Shown here one piece after another: positions 16,623-24,147 of a DNA stretch of 64,000 nt (within the stretch, counting starts at the first letter, position 1; the number at the start of each line of letters is the position of its first letter). The position numbers and the translations under genes are program-made. This DNA comes from CAZSHX01 sp964606895 (GTDB taxonomy: Bacteria > Bacteroidota > Ignavibacteria > Kapaibacteriales > UBA2268), in NCBI GenBank assembly GCA_964606895.1, contig CAZSHX010000001.1:73507-137506 (forward strand). Reading direction: 5' to 3'. The notes beneath the pieces were generated by a model. It was not told where the DNA came from. It was given only the letters and a program-made list of their open reading frames with translations, and did not search any database.

Positions 16623-17638
16623 TTATTCATTCCTTTAATAAGCTTAAAAATCTGGATTCTTGAATTATATGTATCTGCAACATAAATATTATTTTCGGAG
16701 TCAATAAAAATACCTGTCGGCATATAAAATTCTCCATCACCTTTGCCAAAACCGCCAAAATTATATAAAAAAGTACCCTCTTTATCAAAAACTTGAACTA
16801 CATTGAATAATGCATCAACAATATATATATGTCCATAAGAATCAGTAGATATTCCCTTAATACTTGAAAAGTAACCAGGAGAGTCGCCTGTTTCACCAAA
16901 CATCGTAAGAAAATCGGCATTTTTGTTAAAAACTTGAATTCTAAAATTTAATGCATCAACTATATATACATTTCCTTGTTCATCAATCCATAAATGAGTA
17001 GGAAAATTGAACTGTCCTTTTTTATTTCCTCTTTCTCCGATTGTCTTTTTCAGATCCCCTTTTTCGTCGAGGATTTTTATTCGATGATTGCCTGTCTCAA
17101 CGACCCAAATTTCATGAGTAACGGTTGAATAGCCAATACCTGTTGGCTGATTTAATTTTAAGCTATCAAATAAAATTTCAGGATTATCATCATCAGCACT
17201 CAACGAGAAAATTTTATTTAATTTTGAATCGGTGAACAAAATTTTATTTTTTCCCCATTTGCATATACCGAGGAGAGAAGGGTAGGCAAGTTTTTCATTA
17301 TTATATTCAATACTTTTGTTTTGCTTAATAAAGATTGGAAATTTCAAGCCTTGATCTAATATAATAATCAAGTTTGAATCCAATGATACCAGATTGACAG
17401 GTTTTTGCAAAACAACATTTGCTTTTCCAAATAAAAATTCTTTAACAGAATTAATCAGATTATTATTTGGTTTCAAATCATCAATCGAAGATATTTTCTT
17501 CTGCCAAACGACTGAAAAATTGTATTTATCGTTTTCGGATTTATCAACAACACTCTGAGCAATTAGATTGAAATCATTAGCACATAGAAATACTATAATA
17601 AACGCAAAAAATAGATATTTTGTAAATTTCTGTTTCAC
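16619..17638 (-). CDS. Secreted NHL-repeat beta-propeller protein
   Basis: The 339-residue protein has a signal peptide (about 1-28, ending LIAQS) and C-terminal NHL repeats with the pattern G-x-F-x-x-P-x-x-I-x-x-D-x-x-x-N-x-Y-V-x-D (for example WVVETGNHRIKILD, YIVDALNFRIQVFN, YIVDALFNVVQVFD and YVADTYNSRIQIFK). It is a paralogue of the propeller at 12492-13568 but has no lipobox. It starts the cytochrome operon and its stop overlaps the cytochrome ATG by four bases, which points to a stoichiometric partner. NHL proteins beside multihaem cytochromes are known from porin-cytochrome gene clusters; function here is inferred from that. Confidence 0.85.
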   Translation of the reverse strand: MKQKFTKYLFFAFIIVFLCANDFNLIAQSVVDKSENDKYNFSVVWQKKISSIDDLKPNNNLINSVKEFLFGKANVVLQKPVNLVSLDSNLIIILDQGLKFPIFIKQNKSIEYNNEKLAYPSLLGICKWGKNKILFTDSKLNKIFSLSADDDNPEILFDSLKLNQPTGIGYSTVTHEIWVVETGNHRIKILDEKGDLKKTIGERGNKKGQFNFPTHLWIDEQGNVYIVDALNFRIQVFNKNADFLTMFGETGDSPGYFSSIKGISTDSYGHIYIVDALFNVVQVFDKEGTFLYNFGGFGKGDGEFYMPTGIFIDSENNIYVADTYNSRIQIFKLIKGMNK

Positions 17639-18310
17639 AGAATTCTTAGTTTAAATGAAAAAATGATTTAAGTTATTAACAAAAATAATCAAAATCACAC
17701 TGAAAATCAATTAGTAGGGATTTCTTTATAACTGAATCCGGAAAACTGTACCCGGTTTAGTTGTTAATAACTACCAATGAAAACAATGTGCTTCTGTAAC
17801 CAGCATGACTAAAAGTAAAAAAAAGGTGATGAAAGTAAAAATCCACTTTCAGATGAAATATCTAAAACAAAATAGATAGGTTCGCTTTATTACTTGAAGT
17901 TTTACCCCGATTCAGAAACTAACATTAAGCGTTCAGAATAAAGGGATGTAGCTTCGAACACTTAGTTGAAATTTTTACTACTTAGCGTTCTTATTTATTA
18001 AAAACATATTTGTTGGTTTGATTTTATAGATCCATACTAAATTGTGTGTGTAATCAGAGTTTATTAATTTTTAGAACAATATTTTGGTACTTTTGACAAT
18101 TTAAATTATAAGAGTCTTTTTTATTGGATAATTTTATTTTTGTATTTTTTCAAAATTATTTGGATTTTAACATAAAAATTCAAACAATTGAGATTGTATA
18201 AGTATGCAACACCTCTACCCAAAGTGCAGATAGCATGACGGTTTATATAGATATTCCCGGGTAAATTCAATTGCGAATTACGAATTAAGAATTGCGAATT
18301 AGGAATTAAA
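17639..18310. other. Intergenic region upstream of the cytochrome operon, with NSQ-type low-complexity repeat
   Basis: No credible gene is seen. The part next to 17638 should hold the promoter of the cytochrome operon, though I cannot fix its boxes. At about 18262-18308 lies a run of four GAATT-type units (AATTGCGAATTACGAATT and variants) that resembles the DNA encoding the NSQ linker of three T9SS sorting domains downstream. A 79-codon frame across this part and the terminator is rejected. Confidence 0.5.
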
Positions 18311-18351
18311 AAAAAAACACCCCGGAAGAAGATACTTTCGGGGTGTTTTTT
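18311..18351 (-). terminator. Rho-independent terminator of accB-accC
   Basis: ACACCCCG at 18317-18324 pairs with CGGGGTGT at 18339-18346 around a 14-base loop, and A/T runs flank the stem. On the minus strand a T-run follows the hairpin 13 bases past the accC stop codon. Confidence 0.85.
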
Positions 18352-18363
18352 TATATTCATATT

Positions 18364-19707
18364 TTACATCAAAGTCCAGTCATGGCGTTCGAGATATTTG
18401 GTATCAATATTCCCTGCAATAAAATCAGGGTTTTCCATCATTTTTTGGTGGAAAGGAATGGTTGTACTTATGCCTTCGATGATAAATTCTTCTAAAGCCC
18501 TTTTCATTTTAGCGATTGCAATTTCGCGGGTGGGACCGTAAGCAATAATTTTTGCGAGCAGAGAATCATAATTCGGGGAAATGGTATATCCCTGATAAAT
18601 ATGAGTATCAACACGGATGCCGTTTCCGCCGGGGATATGGAGACTTGTAATTTTACCGGGAGAAGGACGAAAATCTTTGTAGGGGTCTTCAGCATTTATT
18701 CTGCATTCAATTGCATGATATTTACTTTTGCCTTCGGTAAGGGAAAGCCTTTCGCCCGCGGCAATCATAATCTGCTCTTTGATTAAATCCACGCAAAGCG
18801 ATTCTTCGGTGACGGTGTGCTCAACCTGAATCCTTGTGTTCATTTCCATGAAATAGTAATTCATATTCTCATCAACTAAAAATTCAATTGTGCCGGGACC
18901 ATAATACCCGACGGCTTTTGCACCTTTAACTGCCGCCTCTCCCATTCTTTGCCTCAAATCATCGGTAACAACGGGGGAAGGAGATTCTTCGATTAGTTTC
19001 TGATGCCGTCTTTGAATGGAACATTCTCTTTCATTAAGATGGATGACGTTTCCATGCCGGTCGCCCATAATCTGAATTTCGATATGTCTGGAAGCTTTGA
19101 CGAGCTTTTCAATATAAACATCGGGATTCCCAAAAAAAGATTCGGCTTCATTCCTTGCAAGGTTGAAAGCTTTCTTCATTTCTGCTTCGGAATTAACAAT
19201 TTTCATGCCTTTACCTCCGCCGCCTGCGACAGCTTTGAGCAGAACCGGATAACCTATTCCAACACATACTTCCACAGCTTCTTCAACGGTGGAAACAACG
19301 CCGACACTTCCGGGGATAACGGGAACACCTGCGGTTCTCATAGTATCTTTGGCGACGGATTTGTTTCCCATTCTTCTGATAGAATCCGAAGACGGACCGA
19401 TGAAATCAATACCGCAATCGTTACATATATCAACAAATTTATCGTTTTCCGCCATGAAGCCGTAACCGGGATGAATTGCCTCCGAATTGGTAATAGATGC
19501 GGCGGCAATAATCGAAGGGATATTCAGGTAACTCAGTTTGCTTTGGGCAGGACCAATACAAACGGCTTCATCAGAAAAACGGATGTGAAGGGATTCTTTA
19601 TCAGCTTCGGAATAAACCGCAACTGTTTGGATACCAAGTTCTTTGCAAGCTCTGATAATACGGATGGCGATTTCGCCCCGATTAGCAATTAATATCTTTT
19701 TGAACAT
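18364..19707 (-). CDS. accC: Acetyl-CoA carboxylase biotin carboxylase subunit
   Basis: It carboxylates biotin on the carrier protein with ATP and bicarbonate, the first step of malonyl-CoA synthesis. The 447-residue protein opens with FKKILIANRGEIAIRIIRACK and has the ATP-grasp loop KAVAGGGGKGMK, EMNTRIQVEH and the active-site region ECRINAEDP, all family hallmarks. Length is normal. It follows accB by five bases and ends at a strong terminator, so accB-accC is a complete two-gene operon. The carboxyltransferase genes are not in the window. Confidence 0.97.
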   Translation of the reverse strand: MFKKILIANRGEIAIRIIRACKELGIQTVAVYSEADKESLHIRFSDEAVCIGPAQSKLSYLNIPSIIAAASITNSEAIHPGYGFMAENDKFVDICNDCGIDFIGPSSDSIRRMGNKSVAKDTMRTAGVPVIPGSVGVVSTVEEAVEVCVGIGYPVLLKAVAGGGGKGMKIVNSEAEMKKAFNLARNEAESFFGNPDVYIEKLVKASRHIEIQIMGDRHGNVIHLNERECSIQRRHQKLIEESPSPVVTDDLRQRMGEAAVKGAKAVGYYGPGTIEFLVDENMNYYFMEMNTRIQVEHTVTEESLCVDLIKEQIMIAAGERLSLTEGKSKYHAIECRINAEDPYKDFRPSPGKITSLHIPGGNGIRVDTHIYQGYTISPNYDSLLAKIIAYGPTREIAIAKMKRALEEFIIEGISTTIPFHQKMMENPDFIAGNIDTKYLERHDWTLM

Positions 19708-19712
19708 TGTAT

Positions 19713-20210
19713 TTAGTCCGGCTTAATGATGAATAAGGGCTGATTATATTCTACCGGTTGTGCATTCTGGAGTATAATTTTCTCGACTATGCCGGCAACG
19801 TCGCTTTCTATTTCGTTCATGAGTTTCATCGCTTCGATGATGCATAGTGCCTGACCTACATTGACGTGGGAGCCGACTTCTACGAACGGAGCGGAGTCGG
19901 GCGAGGGCGAACGATAGAAAGTTCCGACAATCGGGGAGTAAATTTTATGAGAAGTCTCGGGTTCGGCAGAAGCAATCTGAACAGATTCCTGAACAGCGGA
20001 TCCGGGATGGAAAGGAGCGGGTTTGTGCTCGTGATTAACTATGGACGAAGAATGTGCAAAGCCGGACGGCATTTGAATTATGCGATGCATGTCCTGATGT
20101 TTCAGGGAATTGGACAGCTCGACCTTCAAACCTTCTTCTTCGATTTTCAAATCGGAGAGTTCGCTTTCTTCAAAAACTTTAATCAATTTCTTCAGGTAAT
20201 TCAAATCCAT
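19713..20210 (-). CDS. accB: Acetyl-CoA carboxylase biotin carboxyl carrier protein
   Basis: The carrier subunit shuttles carboxyl-biotin between AccC and the carboxyltransferase. The start is set at the ATG at 20210, preceded by AGGAG at good spacing; a 186-residue frame reaching 20273 adds no family sequence. The 165-residue protein has an N-terminal MDLNYLKKLIKVFEES helix, a Pro/Ala-rich linker, and a biotinyl domain with EAMKLMNEI, in which Lys129 is the biotin site. Confidence 0.96.
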   Translation of the reverse strand: MDLNYLKKLIKVFEESELSDLKIEEEGLKVELSNSLKHQDMHRIIQMPSGFAHSSSIVNHEHKPAPFHPGSAVQESVQIASAEPETSHKIYSPIVGTFYRSPSPDSAPFVEVGSHVNVGQALCIIEAMKLMNEIESDVAGIVEKIILQNAQPVEYNQPLFIIKPD

Positions 20211-20426
20211 TTCAACTCCTATAATAATTAGGGATTTACAATAATTTAACAATACATGACGTATTTTGTGCAATGATGTTTTTTATGATAAAATAAACAG
20301 AGGGAGAAATTCATTCTCCCAAATTGAATACTTGAAATGCAATTGATTCCATCTTTGATGTATATCATCAAATTCAAATATCCTATTTACTTCTTTCGAC
20401 TCCACGTCCTACATCCCAATTCCCAA

Positions 20427-22868
20427 CTAAATCTTCACAAACTTCCCAACTTTATCCCCTACCCTCACAAAATACACTCCCGCCGGCAAACCAGAAACGT
20501 CTATTCTTAATTGAGAATTGACAATTGTGAATTGTGAATGATTTAGGAGTTCCGAAGAATTAACAACCGTTTCACCGAAAACATTGAATATGCGAATGTC
20601 GGGCACAGTGTCCTGTGTCCCTACATTGATTTCAATATAATCGGAGGATGGATTGGGAGAAATGAAACTATTTATCACATCAGATTCTGTTTTATATTTT
20701 TCTTCGATTGCTGACGGTTTAAACGGTGTAATTTTAATTAAATTCAGAGCATAATCAGGATAAAACGCCATTTCGGGAGGCACCTTTTTGCCCGATACAA
20801 TAAATCCATAATCATCTTTGAACCAATAGGATATGAATTGATTGGATTCATTATTATTCCAATTATAAAGACAATCATTAACCAATAGTGAATCCCATTT
20901 GTTTATGTCCGAAAATCCAGACTCAAAACTATCATTGAAGTAGAAATTACTCCGATTAGTTAAAGCATATAATTTATTCGAATATGTTATAAATTTTTGA
21001 TCACTGTTTGGGAAATAGGGTTCGAAGGATAATGAATCAAATTTATTACTTTCCAAATTGAATCTGAATATTTTGCCTGTCGCTGTAAAATTGTCATAGT
21101 AATAGAATGGTATCATAAAATACTTATCATACTGATATATATCCATCGAACTGCTGGCATAGTATTTCTGACTTTTTTTATACCAGTTTGAAACGAAATA
21201 AAAAGGAACCTGAACTGGAAGAACATTCCAATTAATTCCTTTATCCGTTGATTTAATGATATAATATTTCCCGTTGAAGAATTCAGTTGTGTCTGTTTTT
21301 ATGCTGTCGGTCAATAATCTACTAAAGCAGTATATGTCAGAATTCGGACCCATCAGCATATTTAATACATAGATTGAATCAATCCTTGATGAATCAGCGA
21401 AATTAAACTCATTATCCATGGAATAAAATTGAGTATAACTTGATACACTGTCTGACTTCCCAACAAAATATAAGAATTTATTATCAACTTTTAAAATGCT
21501 TTTTTGAGAATTTGGGAAAGTATGAACCGTATCGAATGAAGGCTGATATGTTTCGCCGAAATCTTTAGTAATTAATACATTTCCGCATGATGCCATTTTA
21601 AATGAATCATTCACAAAAGTATAGAACCATACACCACCACCATTTTCATTGTAAATATAAGATTGCAAACCTCCTCCGTTTAAATAATATGGGACGTCAA
21701 TTCCCTTTGACGGTAACCATGTCACACCTCCGTCACGGCTTTTATATGTTGTTTTTGACATTCCCTGTTTGGCATAGATAAGTTCCTTGTTAACAAAAAA
21801 AAGTGGTTTATCTGAGTACGAATATGAGAAGCAATAGAAGAAACTTTTCAAATCCCATGTTTTTCCGTTATCAAAGGATACAGCAATTAATTTGTTTAAA
21901 CCCACGGCAATCAAGGTATCTTTATTTACCGCAGTGATTTCAGTAAAGTGGTATTTGAATTTGTTGAAAAGATACCTGTTGATACTGTCATTGACATTGA
22001 TTACTGTAAAATACGTAGAATCAATTGCATAATGTGTTGAATCAATTTTATAGTATTCAATCCCAAGCATATTGTTTCTCATGCCCTTGAGTTTTATGAA
22101 ACGAAGCTCATTATCAAAAAAGTTGTAACAATCCGTTCCTGTAATGAGAGGCGATATTCGGCTCCATGTATTTCCATAATCGGTTGACCTGACCAAAATG
22201 CTGTAAATATAGTCATCTGTTACTATCCCGTCAATACTTACGTAAACAGCACCGTCAATTATTTTAAGTTTTGTAACTTTGTTAAATGATGGATAGAATT
22301 GTTTTATCAAATCAACTGTATCAAGTGTTTTACTCGAAAAGTTATATCGAATAATGTTCTTATCCTCGGAAATGATGTATATATTTTGCTCGTCGCTTTC
22401 AATTTCGGAATAAACTGACCAGTCATCCAAATCAACGAGATTGCTCTTGCTGACATTCAAATTAAAATCGGAGGTCAGAACGCCTGTCTTGGTAAGGATA
22501 TACAGCAGGTTATTGCTAAAGGAAAAATCAATTACATCAGGTAAATCAAAAATTTCTTTGTTCTTCCAGTCCAAACCATTATTCACAGATTTAAAAATAG
22601 AGTACTCGGAAACACCATAAAATTCCTTCCCGACAGTTTTGATTTTTCTGATATTATATTTATCGCCAATATTCAGCTGATTCCATGTTTGACAGCCTGT
22701 TAACGAATAAGAAATAATCCCGTAATCCCCGTAGCATAGAGTATTCGAGCCATTAGAAACAACTCCCCGAAAATCGGTAATCATTCTTTCAGCTTGAAAT
22801 GGTAATTCCTTCGAGAGAATTGATGCATACGACATTAAAAAAATGAGGCTAATAACAATTATTTTCAT
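20427..22868 (-). CDS. Secreted Asp-box propeller protein with T9SS sorting domain
   Basis: The 813-residue protein has a signal peptide (about 1-19) and repeated Asp-box-like motifs (KSVNNGLDW, RSTDYGNTW, SFDNGKTW, KSRDGGVTW, KSTDKGINW) that mark beta-propeller blades as in sialidase/BNR proteins. The end is a type A T9SS sorting domain: ISPNPSSDYIEI, RIFNVFGE and DVSGLPAGVYFVRVGDK. It would be exported across the outer membrane by the type IX system, whose machinery is not encoded here. The sorting domain carries two repeat-derived inserts: a GTAG-hairpin read as VGTQDTVPD (20601-20624) and an NSQ-rich linker. It is the third of three tandem cargo genes with almost the same tail. Function unknown. 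Confidence 0.85.
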   Translation of the reverse strand: MKIIVISLIFLMSYASILSKELPFQAERMITDFRGVVSNGSNTLCYGDYGIISYSLTGCQTWNQLNIGDKYNIRKIKTVGKEFYGVSEYSIFKSVNNGLDWKNKEIFDLPDVIDFSFSNNLLYILTKTGVLTSDFNLNVSKSNLVDLDDWSVYSEIESDEQNIYIISEDKNIIRYNFSSKTLDTVDLIKQFYPSFNKVTKLKIIDGAVYVSIDGIVTDDYIYSILVRSTDYGNTWSRISPLITGTDCYNFFDNELRFIKLKGMRNNMLGIEYYKIDSTHYAIDSTYFTVINVNDSINRYLFNKFKYHFTEITAVNKDTLIAVGLNKLIAVSFDNGKTWDLKSFFYCFSYSYSDKPLFFVNKELIYAKQGMSKTTYKSRDGGVTWLPSKGIDVPYYLNGGGLQSYIYNENGGGVWFYTFVNDSFKMASCGNVLITKDFGETYQPSFDTVHTFPNSQKSILKVDNKFLYFVGKSDSVSSYTQFYSMDNEFNFADSSRIDSIYVLNMLMGPNSDIYCFSRLLTDSIKTDTTEFFNGKYYIIKSTDKGINWNVLPVQVPFYFVSNWYKKSQKYYASSSMDIYQYDKYFMIPFYYYDNFTATGKIFRFNLESNKFDSLSFEPYFPNSDQKFITYSNKLYALTNRSNFYFNDSFESGFSDINKWDSLLVNDCLYNWNNNESNQFISYWFKDDYGFIVSGKKVPPEMAFYPDYALNLIKITPFKPSAIEEKYKTESDVINSFISPNPSSDYIEINVGTQDTVPDIRIFNVFGETVVNSSELLNHSQFTIVNSQLRIDVSGLPAGVYFVRVGDKVGKFVKI
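20601..20624 (-). repeat. GTAG-headed hairpin inside a T9SS sorting domain
   Basis: Read on the minus strand, GTAG is followed by GGACACAG and, after a short loop, CTGTGCCC. The two arms pair over eight bases with one G-T type mismatch. The element is translated in frame as part of VGTQDTVPD. REP elements of RAYT systems also begin with GTAG and a hairpin; a link is only suggested. Confidence 0.55.
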
Positions 22869-22879
22869 AACTTTTCCTT

Positions 22880-24136
22880 TTATATTTTAATAAATTTACT
22901 TACTTTATCGCCGATACGAACAATATACACTCCCGACGGCAAACCCGAAACGTCAATTCTTAATTGAGAATTGTGAATTGAGAATTGTGAATTATTTAAG
23001 ACTTCCGAAGAATTAACAACCCTTTCACCGAAAACATTGAATATTCTAACCGCATTTGCAGAACCTTCGGAAGGTTTGGATAATTCTATGAAATCAGAGG
23101 ATGGATTTGGGGAAATAGTGATTTCTGATTTTAAATGAATTTTGTCGGGTATGTTGGTTGTCAAATCTTCAAATTTGGCTCGGAAAACACCACCATAAGT
23201 TCCTGCATAAATATAATCTTTTGTTGCTGTTAAAACCTGTACTGATAAACTTGTTAATCCATTTATTTTTTCATGCCAACTATTGGCTTTATCAGTAGAA
23301 ACATAAACTCCGCGTTCTGAAATTCCCGTAAAAAGTGCATTGTTGGTTGATAATAATGTATATACATGCGGGTCAATTTTTCCTGTTGTATCAAGTAACC
23401 CATTATTCATTCTGATCCAATTATCTCCAAAATCAGTTGATAAATATACACCACCGTACTGTCCATAAGTTCCTAAATACATGTTGTCTCCGTCAACAAT
23501 TAATGCCATGAGAAGAACATTTTTGTCAATACCCTTGCTTTTACTTATCCAAGTATCCCCTTTGTCCGTTGTTAGAAAAACACCATGATTACCCCATGAT
23601 TTATCAATACTTGCAAATAGACTATCCCCTTTGATGGCTAACGCTTTGACCCTGGTGAAGTTCAACCCCATATTTTTTTGTATCCAGTTAGCACAAGTAT
23701 CTGATGAGGAATATACACGCCCTCCATGGTCATTATCACTTGTTCCCAAATAAATTCTATCTGCATCACAAGCAAATACAGCCCCGACTGAGTCAATTAT
23801 ACCATTATTCTTTTGAATCCAATTTTCGCCAAAGTCCGTTGAAAGATAGACACCACCCCAGCCACCTGCCAAAAGATAATTTCCAAAAAAACTAACTCTC
23901 CATACACCCTGTAAGTAAAGGCCGTTACTCCTTTGTATCCATGTATTTCCTTTGTCGGAAGAAAAATATACTCCGTCATTTGTCCCGATAAATAATTTGT
24001 TATCATCAGCAGTCAGTGAGTGTATATATAAGCTTTTTGGTGCATTCAATCCATTATTACATGCTTCCCACTGAGCTGTTGCATTTACAAATAAGATACA
24101 CATTGAAATCAGAATTGAGTAAATCAACTTTTTCAT
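22880..24136 (-). CDS. Secreted six-blade Asp-box propeller with T9SS sorting domain
   Basis: The 418-residue protein has a signal peptide (about 1-21, ending ATAQ) and six Asp-box motifs at regular spacing: SSDKGNTW, STDFGENW, SSDTCANW, TTDKGDTW, STDFGDNW and STDKANSW. This is a classic BNR/sortilin-like propeller. The C-terminus is a T9SS sorting domain (ISPNPSSDFIEL, RIFNVFGERV, DVSGLPSGVYIVRIGDK). In place of the GTAG hairpin of its neighbours a different perfect palindrome (AACCTTC-G-GAAGGTT, 23062-23076) sits at the same point. It follows the 24148-26358 gene by 11 bases, so the three cargo genes probably form one transcript. Substrate unknown. Confidence 0.88.
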   Translation of the reverse strand: MKKLIYSILISMCILFVNATAQWEACNNGLNAPKSLYIHSLTADDNKLFIGTNDGVYFSSDKGNTWIQRSNGLYLQGVWRVSFFGNYLLAGGWGGVYLSTDFGENWIQKNNGIIDSVGAVFACDADRIYLGTSDNDHGGRVYSSSDTCANWIQKNMGLNFTRVKALAIKGDSLFASIDKSWGNHGVFLTTDKGDTWISKSKGIDKNVLLMALIVDGDNMYLGTYGQYGGVYLSTDFGDNWIRMNNGLLDTTGKIDPHVYTLLSTNNALFTGISERGVYVSTDKANSWHEKINGLTSLSVQVLTATKDYIYAGTYGGVFRAKFEDLTTNIPDKIHLKSEITISPNPSSDFIELSKPSEGSANAVRIFNVFGERVVNSSEVLNNSQFSIHNSQLRIDVSGLPSGVYIVRIGDKVSKFIKI

Positions 24137-24147
24137 ATCTTTTCCAT

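Noticed and set aside
18121..18360. 79-codon open frame on the minus strand
   Set aside because: It runs across the accC terminator and the low-complexity repeat; the sequence is not protein-like.
19003..19692. 229-codon open frame opposite accC
   Set aside because: It is a shadow of a strongly conserved gene in another frame, as are 15324-15779 and 10481-10894 opposite the cytochrome and barrel genes.
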